NCBI GenBank assembly: GCA_963850255.1
Contig: CAWKLL010000039.1
Span: 1 to 64,000 of the forward strand
Direction of reading: 5' to 3'
Length of the DNA stretch: 64,000 nt
Source: J054 sp963850255
GTDB lineage: Bacteria; Pseudomonadota; Gammaproteobacteria; Steroidobacterales; GCA-2729495
The notes beneath the pieces are model-generated. The model was not told where the DNA came from and made no database searches. It worked only from the letters and a program-made list of their open reading frames with translations. Positions 26,108 through 35,066 of this stretch are shown piece by piece; position 1 is the stretch's first letter, and each line of letters begins with the position of its first letter. The translations under genes and the position numbers were made by a program.

Positions 26108-26761
26108 CTAGTCGCCGCGGACAAACGCGCCATCGCGCAAGAACGCTGCAGCCTGATCGGCAACGTCGACTGACAACAACAGGCCGGTATGACTAACCGG
26201 CAAGACAATGTGGTCGGTCAGTCCCGGTAGCCGGGTCTCGTCCACGCTGACCGTACCGTCGTGCTCACCGTCCAGGGCATTCAGCAACAGGCCCGCGCCC
26301 ATGCCCAGATCACCGGCGATCATGCCCGCTTCCGGGGTGCCGGGCCATTGTTTCAGTGGCGCATCCAGCACCGCTTCGCGAATCGCATGGCCCATGATTG
26401 CGGCGCCGCCGGGCCAGCTCTGCAAGGCCCGCGCTGCGCTGCTGCCGACCAGCGGCGCGCCAAGACAGACAATTCGGCCGATGGCCGACGGCTGAATTTC
26501 CAGCGCCGTGCGCAAGGCAATAACGCCGCCCAGACTATGGCCCACCAGGTCGATACGCGCTGCGTCCAGACCCTTAAGGTACTCGCCCAGCAAGGCCACG
26601 TTCTCGTCAATACCAGCGCTGACTGAGGGATAACTATAGGTAAGGAGGCGGCTGTCAGTCCGGCCTTCCAGGCGACTGGCCAACAGCCGCATAACCGTGC
26701 CATGCATCCACAGCCCGTGAATCAGGACCAGCGCGGATTCTTCCTTGCCTGGTGCAGACAC
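26108..26761 (-). CDS. Alpha/beta hydrolase
   Basis: A 217-residue alpha/beta hydrolase. The oxyanion region VLIHGLWMHG, the nucleophile elbow GHSLGG (Ser near 95) and the terminal His in VSHTGLLLS (about 190) are visible; an Asp in DGTVSVDETRL likely completes the triad. Lipase/esterase or acyl-transferase like; substrate unknown. 22 bp downstream of aspS on the same strand and convergent with mutS. Confidence 0.85.
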   Translation of the reverse strand: MSAPGKEESALVLIHGLWMHGTVMRLLASRLEGRTDSRLLTYSYPSVSAGIDENVALLGEYLKGLDAARIDLVGHSLGGVIALRTALEIQPSAIGRIVCLGAPLVGSSAARALQSWPGGAAIMGHAIREAVLDAPLKQWPGTPEAGMIAGDLGMGAGLLLNALDGEHDGTVSVDETRLPGLTDHIVLPVSHTGLLLSVDVADQAAAFLRDGAFVRGD

Positions 26762-26783
26762 GCCAGACAGGCTCTACGGCGCG

Positions 26784-28580
26784 CTAAGCGCCGCCAGGCG
26801 TTCCACCGGCGTCCGCGCTCTTCTTGCGCAGACGAATGCCGGTTTCGCGCAGTTGCTCGGCAGCGACCGGGCTGGGCGCATCGGTGAGCAGGCAACTGGC
26901 CGTCTGCGTCTTGGGAAACGCGATTACATCGCGAATGCTCGCAGCGCCCGACATCAACATCACCAGCCGATCGATACCAAAGGCGATTCCGCCATGCGGC
27001 GGACAACCATAGCGCAAGGCGCGTAGCAGGAAGCCAAACTTGTTCTCGGCTTCCTCGGCTTCGATACCGAGGATACGAAATACCGCCGCCTGCACATCTT
27101 CGCGATGGATACGAATGGAGCCGCCGCCGATCTCGCTGCCGTTAAGCACCATGTCATAGGCGCGCGAGAGCGAGTTGCCCGGTGCAGACTCGAGATCAAT
27201 GGGCAAATCAATGCTTGGCGCAGTGAACGGATGATGCAAGGCCGTCCAGCCATGACCGCTAGCATCGCGTTCAAACATCGGGAAATCTACGATCCAGACC
27301 GGCCGCCAGCCTGTCGCCACCAGTCCCTGATCGTGGCCCAGCTGGACGCGCAAGGCACCGAGTGCGTCGTTGACGACTTTGGCCTTATCGGCGCCAAAAA
27401 ACACCAGGTCGCCATCGGCCAGTTCGAGGCGTTTGAGCAGGCCCTGTACCGTTTCATCGGGCAGGAACTTGAGGATCGGCGATTGCAGACCATCACGACC
27501 GGCGGCGACCTCATTAACCTTGATATAGGCCAGTCCGCGGGCGCCATAGCGAGCCACAAAATCCGTGTAGTCATCGATGGCCTTGCGCGTCAGGCTGGCA
27601 CCGCCGGGCAGACGCAGCGCAGCCACCCGACTATCCGGGTCTGCAGCCGGGCCCGCGAACACCTTGAAGTCTACGCCGGCCATCAGGTCACTGACTTCCA
27701 CCAGCTCCAGGGGGATGCGCAGGTCCGGGCGATCGATGCCAAAACGCTCAACGGAATCTGCATAGCTCAGGCGCGGGAACCGTTCTGGCAGGGTTACGTC
27801 CAGAACCGTTTTGAATAATTCGCGCATGAGTTGCTCCATCAATTCCATGATGGCGTTCTCGTCCATGAACGAGGTTTCGATATCGAGCTGGGTGAACTCC
27901 GGCTGCCGATCAGCACGCAGGTCTTCGTCCCGAAAGCAGCGCGCAATCTGATAGTAGCGATCGAAGCCAGACATCATCAGCAACTGCTTGAATAGCTGTG
28001 GCGATTGCGGCAGAGCGAAAAATTCACCCGGGTGGGTGCGACTGGGCACAATGTAATCACGTGCGCCTTCCGGCGTGGCACGGGTGAGAATCGGCGTCTC
28101 GATATCGATAAAACCCTGTTCATCAAGAAAGCTGCGCAGCGCACGGGTTACCTGATGGCGCAGCTTCAGACGACCGGCCATTTCCTCGCGACGCAGATCA
28201 AGGTAGCGATAACGCAGACGCATGTCTTCATTGGCGTGTTCATCGTGATGAAACGGCGGCGTTTCCGCAGCATTCAGCACCGTCAGGCTGGAGGCCAGCA
28301 CCTCAACTTCGCCACTGGGCAGCTTGGTGTTAACGGTGCCCTCCGGCCGCGCACGGACCGTGCCGGTAACGGCCAGCACAAATTCACCCCGTACCCGCTC
28401 GGCCTCGGCAAATATTTCCGGGCGATCGGGATCAAACACCACCTGCAGTAAGCCGTCGCGATCGCGCAGATCAATAAAGATCACGCCACCATGGTCACGG
28501 CGACGATGGACCCAGCCGGCCACCGTCACTTGCTGGCCGATGGCAGCGGCGTTTAGTTCACCACAATAGTGCGTGCGCAT
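26784..28580 (-). CDS. aspS: Aspartyl-tRNA synthetase
   Basis: A 598-residue bacterial-type class IIb enzyme. The N-terminal OB anticodon domain (VTVAGWVHRRRDHGGVIFIDLRD), class II motif 2 around CFRDEDLRADRQPEFTQLD, the bacterial GAD insertion and motif 3 GIAFGIDRLVMLM are all present. Whether it is discriminating or also charges Asn-tRNA cannot be judged here. Follows fmdB-like and DUF502 genes in the order common in Pseudomonas-type genomes. Confidence 0.98.
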   Translation of the reverse strand: MRTHYCGELNAAAIGQQVTVAGWVHRRRDHGGVIFIDLRDRDGLLQVVFDPDRPEIFAEAERVRGEFVLAVTGTVRARPEGTVNTKLPSGEVEVLASSLTVLNAAETPPFHHDEHANEDMRLRYRYLDLRREEMAGRLKLRHQVTRALRSFLDEQGFIDIETPILTRATPEGARDYIVPSRTHPGEFFALPQSPQLFKQLLMMSGFDRYYQIARCFRDEDLRADRQPEFTQLDIETSFMDENAIMELMEQLMRELFKTVLDVTLPERFPRLSYADSVERFGIDRPDLRIPLELVEVSDLMAGVDFKVFAGPAADPDSRVAALRLPGGASLTRKAIDDYTDFVARYGARGLAYIKVNEVAAGRDGLQSPILKFLPDETVQGLLKRLELADGDLVFFGADKAKVVNDALGALRVQLGHDQGLVATGWRPVWIVDFPMFERDASGHGWTALHHPFTAPSIDLPIDLESAPGNSLSRAYDMVLNGSEIGGGSIRIHREDVQAAVFRILGIEAEEAENKFGFLLRALRYGCPPHGGIAFGIDRLVMLMSGAASIRDVIAFPKTQTASCLLTDAPSPVAAEQLRETGIRLRKKSADAGGTPGGA

Positions 28581-28624
28581 GGGTTTCGCCTCGCCGGCCG
28601 GCGGATTCAGAAGGGGCCGCGATG

Positions 28625-29283
28625 TTACGGCGAGGACTGGGGCGGCGCAAGGGACTCGGCCGGGGCGCCATTCCGCCAGGGCGGCACCACCACGCCCAGC
28701 GAGACCACCATCTTCAAGGCCGATTCCACGTCCATGTCCAGCTCAATGACATCCTTCCGCGGCACCATGAGTATCAGTCCGGAGGTGGGATTCGGGGTGG
28801 TCGGCACGAATACGCAGATCACTTCTTCGCTGGTGCGCTCCTGCACTTCCTGCAATACGGTCGCGGTCTGAAAGCACAGGCTATACAGGCCCTTGCGCGG
28901 GTACTCAATCAACAGGACCTTCTTAAACGACTCGTTGTTTTCGGTAAACAAGACTTCGGCAAACTTCTTGGCGGCGGAATAGATCGAGCGCACCAGAGGA
29001 ATACGTTCGAGAATCGACTCCCACAAATTGACCAGCTGACGACCCAGAAAATTGGTCAGCGATCAGCCCGGTTAGCGCCAGCACCAGGACCGCGGCGATC
29101 AGCGTCAGCGACGACGTCAAGATAGGGTAATTTGAAGCCCAACAGCTGCTCGGGCTGATAGGCCGGCGGAATGCTCACGAGACCCTGGACCAGGTCGGCG
29201 ACCAGCTTGAGCACCAGCAGGGTCACGCCCAGTGGTACCCAGACCAGCAAGCCGGCAACGATGTAGCGGCGAAAATGTTTCAT
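28625..29283 (-). CDS. DUF502 family membrane protein (reading frame broken twice)
   Basis: Two-helix membrane protein of the DUF502 family; role unknown. The N-terminus MKHFRRYIVAGLLVWVPLG with the first helix is in one frame (from ATG 29283), the second helix LTLIAAVLVLALTGLIADQF is in another, and the conserved cytoplasmic part WESILERIPLVRSIYSAAKK plus the rest is in a third. Each junction needs removal of one base: one near 29108-29118 and one in the AAAA run at 29048-29051. Removing both gives 218 residues, the usual length. Lies between the fmdB-like gene and aspS. Confidence 0.82.
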
Positions 29284-29363
29284 TGTTGCGGGCAATCCCG
29301 GGCTTATCGCTGCCGGCCGGCAACGAATCGAGTACGCTATCCTGAACCAGCCGCTGCCGCTGC

Positions 29364-29729
29364 TCAAGAGTCGCCGGCGGCACTCGCCGACTTGCCCGTG
29401 CCGGCGCTCTTTTCCTTGGCGGGTTTTTTGGCAGCCGGCTTGGCGTCTGCGGACTTGCCGGCATCATCTGACTTCTTCTTGCCATCCTTGCCGGCATCGT
29501 CACTGCTCTTCTTGGCTTCTCGTTCGCCGGCCAGATTGCGCTGATTGCCGGACTTGAAGTCCGTTTCATACCAGCCGCCACCCTTGAGACGGAAACTCGG
29601 CGCTGAGATCAGCTTGCGCAGCTCGGCAGCGCCGCACTCAGGACAATCCGTTAGCTTCGGATCGTTCATTTTCTGCAGCACATCAAAAGTGTGGCCACAT
29701 TTCCGACAGGCGTATTCGTAGATCGGCAT
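29364..29729 (-). CDS. FmdB-family zinc ribbon protein
   Basis: A 121-residue protein with the FmdB putative regulator zinc ribbon at the N-terminus: MPIYEYACRKCGHTFDVLQ with C8-x2-C11 and DCPECG (C29-x2-C32). From about residue 65 a low-complexity Lys/Ala/Ser/Asp tail follows, with repeated DDAGK and AKKPAK-like units. The family is often found beside DUF502 and aspS; its exact role is unknown. The tail suggests nucleic acid or ribosome contact, as inference. Confidence 0.88.
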   Translation of the reverse strand: MPIYEYACRKCGHTFDVLQKMNDPKLTDCPECGAAELRKLISAPSFRLKGGGWYETDFKSGNQRNLAGEREAKKSSDDAGKDGKKKSDDAGKSADAKPAAKKPAKEKSAGTGKSASAAGDS

Positions 29730-29768
29730 CGCGCTCTCCGCGGCTAATTGGTCGCCCGTCTCTGCGGG

Positions 29769-32351
29769 TCAGTTTTGCTGGAACGAGAGTTTGCCGTCTT
29801 CTGCGTCCACGCGCACCTCGTCACCCGGTGCCAGGCTGCCACTGAGAATTTCCTGTGCCAGGGGATTCTCCAGCCGCTGCTGAATGGCGCGCTTGAGCGG
29901 GCGGGCGCCGTAGACCGGGTCATAACCCACCGCAGCCAGCTGATCCAGCGCCGCATCGGACAGATTCAGCTGCATATCGCGCTCGGCCAGGCGAGCTTTC
30001 AGGTAACCCAGCTGAATGTCGACAATTTCCCGAATCTGCGCAGCATCTAGCGGATGAAAGACCACAATGTCGTCAATTCGATTGAGGAATTCCGGGCGAA
30101 AATGTTCGCCGACTACATCCATTACTGCAGCTTTCATAGCCGCATAATTCTCTTCGCCCGCCATCCGCTGAATCTGCTGGGAACCGAGATTCGAGGTCAT
30201 CACGATTACGGTGTTGCGGAAATCGACGGTGCGGCCATGGCCGTCCGTCAGCCGACCGTCGTCGAGGACCTGCAGCAGCACATTAAATACATCCGGATGG
30301 GCCTTTTCGACTTCGTCGAGCAAGATCACCGAATAGGGCTTGCGACGCACAGCCTCGGTCAGATAGCCGCCTTCTTCATAGCCCACATAGCCTGGCGGTG
30401 CGCCAATCAGGCGCGCCACCGAGTGTTTCTCCATGAATTCCGACATATCGATGCGGATCAGCGAATCTTCGCTGTCGAACAGAAACTCCGCCAGCGCCTT
30501 GGTCAACTCGGTCTTACCAACACCGGTGGGACCGAGGAACAAGAACGAGCCGTTCGGCCGCTTGGGATCTGCCAGCCCTGCGCGCGAACGTCGGATCGCA
30601 TTGGCCACGGTTTCCACCGCCTCCGTCTGCCCGACCAGGCGTGTGTGAATGGCCTCCTCCATGCGCAGTAACTTGTCACGCTCGCCCTCCAGCATGCGCG
30701 ACACGGGAATGCCGGTCCACTTGGCGACGACTTCGGCAACTTCTTCGTCAGTGACACGATTGCGCACCAGCTGCTGACTCTCCTCGCCCGATTCCGCATC
30801 CTGGGCCGCCTGCAACTGCTTCTCCAACTCGGGGATGCGGCCGTACTGCAGTTCCGATACCCGCGCCAGATCACCAGCACGTTGCGCCGCTTCCTGTTCA
30901 AGCCGGGCCCGCTCCAGGTCTTCCTTGATCTGTGTGGCACCGGCCATGGCCATCTTTTCGGCCTGCCAGATCTCATCCAGGTCGGCGTACTCTTTCTCGA
31001 GTCCCGCCAACTGCTCCTCCAGATCCTCCAGGCGCTTGCGCGACGCATCGTCGGACTCTTTCTTTAGCGCCTCTCGTTCGATCTTCAGCTGAATAATGCG
31101 CCGATCAAGCCGATCCATGGATTCCGGCTTGGAATCAATTTCCATCCGAATAAGTGAGCCGGCTTCATCGATCAGATCAATGGCCTTGTCCGGCAACTGG
31201 CGATCACTGATATACCGATGTGACAGCGTCGCCGCGGCCACGATGGCCGGGTCGGTAATGTCGACACCATGATGAACCTCATAGCGCTCCTTCAAGCCGC
31301 GCAAAATTGCGATGGTGTCTTCCACCGTCGGTTCATCAATCTGAACTTTCTGGAAACGACGCTCCAGCGCGGCGTCTTTTTCAATGTACTGGCGATACTC
31401 GTCCAGGGTAGTGGCGCCAACGCAATGCAGTTCACCACGCGCTAGCGCGGGCTTGAGCATATTGCCGGCGTCCATGGCGCCCTCGGCTTTACCGGCACCC
31501 ACCATGGTGTGCAGTTCATCGATGAACAGGATGATCTGACCTTCCTGCTTGGCCAGGTCACTGAGCACGGCCTTCAGACGCTCTTCAAATTCACCGCGAA
31601 ATTTTGCGCCGGCAATCAGCGCGCCAAGATCCAGCGAGAGTATGCGTTTGTCGCGGATACCCTCGGGTACCTCGCCATTGACAATTCGCTGCGCCAGACC
31701 CTCGACGATGGCGGTTTTACCAACGCCCGGCTCACCGATCAGCACCGGATTGTTTTTGGTCCGTCGCTGCAGAATCTGAATGGTGCGACGAATCTCGTCG
31801 TCGCGACCGATGATGGGATCGAGCTTGCCCTGCTCAGCGCGCTCGGTCAGGTCAATGGTGTATTTATCCAGAGCCTGGCGAGTATCTTCGGCATTCGGAT
31901 CATTAACCTGGCTGCCACCACGAATTTCTTCAATGGCCTTTTCCAGGGCACCGTGCACCACGCCGGCTTCACCGAGAATTTGCCCCAGGTTGCCGCTGTC
32001 CTCGGCCGCCGCCAGCACGAATAGCTCGCTGGCGATGTAATCATCGCCGCGCTGCTGCGCCAGCTTGTCGGTGACATTCAGCAGACGTCCAAGGTCGTTG
32101 GAAACATGCAATTCGCCCGGTGTGCCTTCCACCCGCGGCAATCGATCCAGGGCTTCGCCCAGCCGTGAACGCAACAGGTTGACGTTGGCACCGGATTTCT
32201 GCAGCAAGGGCCGCACGGTACCGCCCTGCTGATTTAGCATGGCCAGCATCAGGTGCACCGGCTCAATAATCTGATGATCGCGGCCCAGCGCCAGCGACTG
32301 GGCCTCCTGCAAGGCCTGCTGAAAAATGCTGGTCAGCTTGTCCATGCGCAT
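29769..32351 (-). CDS. clpB: ATP-dependent disaggregase ClpB
   Basis: An 860-residue Hsp100 chaperone that, with DnaK, rescues aggregated protein. N-domain, NBD1 with GEPGVGKT, the middle coiled-coil (about 400-520), and NBD2 with GPTGVGKT are all present; the aromatic pore-loop regions (KFRGEFEERL and GYVGYEEGG) are intact. ATG 32351 (MRMDKLTSIFQQ) fits the family and has GGGAG eight bases upstream. Preceded by a near-perfect sigma-32 promoter. Confidence 0.98.
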   Translation of the reverse strand: MRMDKLTSIFQQALQEAQSLALGRDHQIIEPVHLMLAMLNQQGGTVRPLLQKSGANVNLLRSRLGEALDRLPRVEGTPGELHVSNDLGRLLNVTDKLAQQRGDDYIASELFVLAAAEDSGNLGQILGEAGVVHGALEKAIEEIRGGSQVNDPNAEDTRQALDKYTIDLTERAEQGKLDPIIGRDDEIRRTIQILQRRTKNNPVLIGEPGVGKTAIVEGLAQRIVNGEVPEGIRDKRILSLDLGALIAGAKFRGEFEERLKAVLSDLAKQEGQIILFIDELHTMVGAGKAEGAMDAGNMLKPALARGELHCVGATTLDEYRQYIEKDAALERRFQKVQIDEPTVEDTIAILRGLKERYEVHHGVDITDPAIVAAATLSHRYISDRQLPDKAIDLIDEAGSLIRMEIDSKPESMDRLDRRIIQLKIEREALKKESDDASRKRLEDLEEQLAGLEKEYADLDEIWQAEKMAMAGATQIKEDLERARLEQEAAQRAGDLARVSELQYGRIPELEKQLQAAQDAESGEESQQLVRNRVTDEEVAEVVAKWTGIPVSRMLEGERDKLLRMEEAIHTRLVGQTEAVETVANAIRRSRAGLADPKRPNGSFLFLGPTGVGKTELTKALAEFLFDSEDSLIRIDMSEFMEKHSVARLIGAPPGYVGYEEGGYLTEAVRRKPYSVILLDEVEKAHPDVFNVLLQVLDDGRLTDGHGRTVDFRNTVIVMTSNLGSQQIQRMAGEENYAAMKAAVMDVVGEHFRPEFLNRIDDIVVFHPLDAAQIREIVDIQLGYLKARLAERDMQLNLSDAALDQLAAVGYDPVYGARPLKRAIQQRLENPLAQEILSGSLAPGDEVRVDAEDGKLSFQQN

Positions 32352-32381
32352 GCGCTGCGCTCCCACAAAAAACTTAGCCTA

Positions 32382-32409
32382 TAAATGGGGCCAGCATGGC
32401 GTATTTCAA
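32382..32409 (-). promoter_or_regulatory. Sigma-32 heat-shock promoter of clpB
   Basis: On the minus strand TTGAAA (32409-32404) is followed after 13 bp by CCCCATTTA (32390-32382), matching the RpoH consensus CTTGAAA-N13/14-CCCCATNT almost completely. Transcription would start about 20-25 nt before the clpB ATG. Confidence 0.88.
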
Positions 32410-32439
32410 TATCCGCGGGCCTGCCAAGTCCGTTTTCAG

Positions 32440-33187
32440 CTAGCCGGAAGCCACAGGTTCGAGCCAGATCAGCGTAGCCTGGCGACCACAGTTGCCGTCA
32501 CGTCGATGCGAGTAAAACCGTTGCTCGTCGCCGAAGGTGCACAGCTGACTACCAAAACTGGCCGTTACGCCGGCCTTCGCCAGGCGACGGCGCGCCAGGC
32601 CAGCCAGGTCTAACTGCCAGCGACCGCGCGGGTTCTCGGTAAAGGCTTCTCGGTCATCGGGAAACGCCTGGCGCACCGGCTCATCAACCTCATAGGCCGC
32701 AGCGCCAATGGCCGGCCCAAGCCAGGCCAGCAATTCTTTGGGCTGGATGCCGGCGTTGGCGAAACAGGCCAGGCCCTGTTCCAGCACGCCGGCTGCAAGG
32801 CCTCGCCAGCCACCATGCAGGGCGGCCACCGCGCGACCGCCCTGGTCACAGAGCAGAATCGGCAGGCAGTCCGCCGTCAGCACCACGCAAACTTGTCCGG
32901 ACTGCCGAGAGAAGCTGCCATCCGCCGGCGCTGCAACGGACCCGCCGGACAGCTCGACCACACAGGCGCCATGCACCTGCTCCAGCCAGTGCGGGCTACC
33001 CGGCAGCGCTAATTGCCGGCGTCAGGGTCAGCCGATTGCGCGCCACGGCAAGCGGATCATCACCGACGTGATCACCCAGATTGAGGCTGTCCCAGGGCGG
33101 CACGCTGACACCGCCGTGGCGGGTCGTAGCGTATGCCCGCACGCCCGACGGCGCCGGCCAATCCGGCTTTATCAGGGCGTCGTTCAA
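32440..33187 (-). CDS. pgeF: PgeF/YfiH-type peptidoglycan editing factor (laccase domain; reading frame broken)
   Basis: Copper/zinc-binding purine nucleosidase-fold protein; E. coli YfiH acts as a peptidoglycan-editing enzyme. The N-terminal 63 residues (PDWPAPSGVRAYATTRHGGVS, SLNLGDHVGDDP) are in one frame and the rest, with WLEQVHGACVVE, LTADCLPILLCD, ALHGGWRGLAAG and CTFGDEQRFYSHRRDG, in another. Removing one base near 33011-33014 (CAATTA) fuses them into 248 residues, the normal size. Start is TTG 33187, whose bases overlap the rluD stop (TTGA). Follows rluD as in many Gammaproteobacteria. Confidence 0.88.
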
Positions 33188-34173
33188 GCCTTGCCAGGCC
33201 AGGCCAGCTCATCAAAACGCTGGCCGCTTTCGCCCGCCTCGTTAAGGGCCTCCAGCAAAGCATTCATATCGGCAGGCAAGGCCGCGTGAAATTCCAATGC
33301 TTCGCCGGTCACGGGATGGTTCAGGGCCAGACGACTGGCATGCAATGCCTGCCGGTTGAAGGCCTGGATCACCGCGCGCGCCGCCGCCGAGGCGCCCGGC
33401 GGCAGGCTGCGCCGACCACCGTAGGCGGCGTCGCCAAACAGCGGGTGGCGGATATGCGCCATATGCACTCGAATCTGGTGCGTTCGGCCCGTTTCCAGGC
33501 GCACCGCCAGCAGGCTGTGCGCGGCGAATCGGGCCAATACCCGGTAGTGAGTGACGGCCGGCCGGCCGCGCGGATGCACGGCCATGCGCGTGCGATGCAC
33601 CGGATGGCGTCCCACAGGCGCATCGACGCTGCCGCCGGCGGTCAGTCGACCCAGGCAGATCGCCCGATACTCGCGGGTAATGTCACGCGCCTGCAGGGCG
33701 CGCACCAGTTCGGTATGTGCAGGCAAGCTGCGCGCCACCACCAGTAATCCGCTGGTGTCTTTATCCAGCCGATGCACCAGGCCGGCACGTGGCAGCGCGT
33801 CAAGCTCCGGAAACGCATGCAACAGACCGCTGACCAAGGTGCCGTCGCGATTGCCCGCACCAGGATGCACGACCAGCCCGGCCGGCTTATCCACAATCAG
33901 CAAGTCTGCGTCCTCATGCACCAGACGCAGGGGCATCGACTCCGGTCGGGCATCGGTCTGCTTCTCTGATTCAGCAGCCAGGGTAACGATTTGCCCACTT
34001 TGCACGGCGGTGCGCGGAGTCGTCACCAGGCCATCCAGTTGTACCTGGCCGGCCACGATCCAGGCCTTAAGGCGCGAACGCGAATAATCGGGCAGCAGCC
34101 GGGCCAGCGCCTGGTCCAGGCGGCGACCCGCCAATTCCTCGGGAATCGTAATCTGATGTTGAAAAATAGCCAT
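33184..34173 (-). CDS. rluD: 23S rRNA pseudouridine synthase RluD
   Basis: A 329-residue pseudouridine synthase of the RluA/RluD family, which in E. coli modifies 23S rRNA positions 1911, 1915 and 1917. An N-terminal S4 RNA-binding domain (RRLDQALARLLPDYSRSRLKAWI) precedes the catalytic HRLDKDTSGLLV with the active Asp. Position beside bamD (divergent) and pgeF (overlapping) is the usual context of rluD. Confidence 0.95.
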   Translation of the reverse strand: MAIFQHQITIPEELAGRRLDQALARLLPDYSRSRLKAWIVAGQVQLDGLVTTPRTAVQSGQIVTLAAESEKQTDARPESMPLRLVHEDADLLIVDKPAGLVVHPGAGNRDGTLVSGLLHAFPELDALPRAGLVHRLDKDTSGLLVVARSLPAHTELVRALQARDITREYRAICLGRLTAGGSVDAPVGRHPVHRTRMAVHPRGRPAVTHYRVLARFAAHSLLAVRLETGRTHQIRVHMAHIRHPLFGDAAYGGRRSLPPGASAAARAVIQAFNRQALHASRLALNHPVTGEALEFHAALPADMNALLEALNEAGESGQRFDELAWPGKA

Positions 34174-34208
34174 GAGCTGTCGCTGGCGGAACCTGCAGAC
34201 GTCTAGTC

Positions 34209-34214
34209 TATAAT
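34209..34214 (+). promoter_or_regulatory. Candidate -10 element for bamD
   Basis: TATAAT lies 34 bp before the bamD ATG in the 75-bp gap divergent to rluD. The -35 region is weak (GCGGAA at the 17-bp spacing). Confidence 0.4.
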
Positions 34215-34248
34215 TTGCGGAAGCTTAAGTATCAGAGTCCTCCTTCCC

Positions 34249-35049
34249 ATGCACCAGACTTCTTCCCGCCGGCGTCTCAATGCCTGCCTGTTGCTCTGCC
34301 TGGCCCTGCTGCTGGTCCTGTCAGGCTGCGGCAAGGGTGAGCGCGACCCTCGCTCAGGCGCGGAGGAACTGTATGAACGCGCGGCAAAATCCCGCAGCAG
34401 TGGCAACTACCGAAATGCCATCGGCTACTACGAAGCGCTGGTGGCGCGTTATCCGTTCAGCAATCAGTCCAAGCAGGCCCAGCTGGACCTGATCCAGGTT
34501 TACTACAAAAACGGCGATCCGGATTCGGCGATCGAAGCTGCGTTGCAATTTGAACGCGAGAACCCTCGCCATCCGCGCGTTGACTATGCGCTTTACATGC
34601 GCGGCCTGGCGCTTTTTCATGGCGAGAAAAACACCTTTCATCGCCTGCTGCGCATGGACCTTGCCCGCCGACCGCCCGTTGATGCTGCGGAATCTTTCTC
34701 GGCCTTCTCGCAGTTACTGACGCGCTACCCGAACAGCGTCTACGCGGAAGACGCTCGCCAGCGCATGGTATTTCTGCGCAATCGTCTGGCAGACCATCAG
34801 AATTATGTGGCCGGCTATTACATGCAACGCGGCGCCTACATCGCCGCGCTTAATCGTGCCAAGTACGTGATGGAAAACTTTGACGGCGCGCCGGCGGTGG
34901 CGGAATCCCTGGACCTGATGGTCGAGGCCTACGAAAAACTGGGTATGCAGGATCTGGCCGCGTCGACACGCCTGGTATTGCGCGAGAATTATCCGGAACG
35001 ACCATCCGGTCGCGAACCCGAGAAGAAGAAACGCTTCCTGTTTTTCTAG
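34249..35049 (+). CDS. bamD: Outer membrane assembly lipoprotein BamD
   Basis: A 266-residue lipoprotein, the essential subunit of the BAM complex that folds beta-barrels into the outer membrane. Signal peptide with lipobox LSGC (Cys near residue 27), then five TPR-like repeats: AEELYERAAKSRSSGNYRNAIGYY, YPFSNQSKQAQLDL, PRVDYALYMRG, SFSAFSQLLTRYPNSVYAEDA and NYVAGYYMQRGAYIAALNRA. Basic C-terminus. No clear Shine-Dalgarno before the ATG. Confidence 0.96.
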   Translation: MHQTSSRRRLNACLLLCLALLLVLSGCGKGERDPRSGAEELYERAAKSRSSGNYRNAIGYYEALVARYPFSNQSKQAQLDLIQVYYKNGDPDSAIEAALQFERENPRHPRVDYALYMRGLALFHGEKNTFHRLLRMDLARRPPVDAAESFSAFSQLLTRYPNSVYAEDARQRMVFLRNRLADHQNYVAGYYMQRGAYIAALNRAKYVMENFDGAPAVAESLDLMVEAYEKLGMQDLAASTRLVLRENYPERPSGREPEKKKRFLFF

Positions 35050-35066
35050 GCTGGCAATAAAGCCGG

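Noticed and set aside
28625..29283. DUF502 as a decaying pseudogene
   Set aside because: Apart from two one-base insertions every conserved residue is kept and the neighbourhood is unchanged, which fits sequencing error better than decay.
30054..30671. 205-residue open frame antisense to clpB, and similar long antisense frames in aspS, alaS, murC and secA
   Set aside because: These are mirror frames of high-GC coding sequence; no start signals or recognisable domains.
35050..35066. Bidirectional terminator between bamD and nadE
   Set aside because: A GGCTGGC/GCCGGCT stem spans the gap but needs two wobble pairs and has no T-run on either side.
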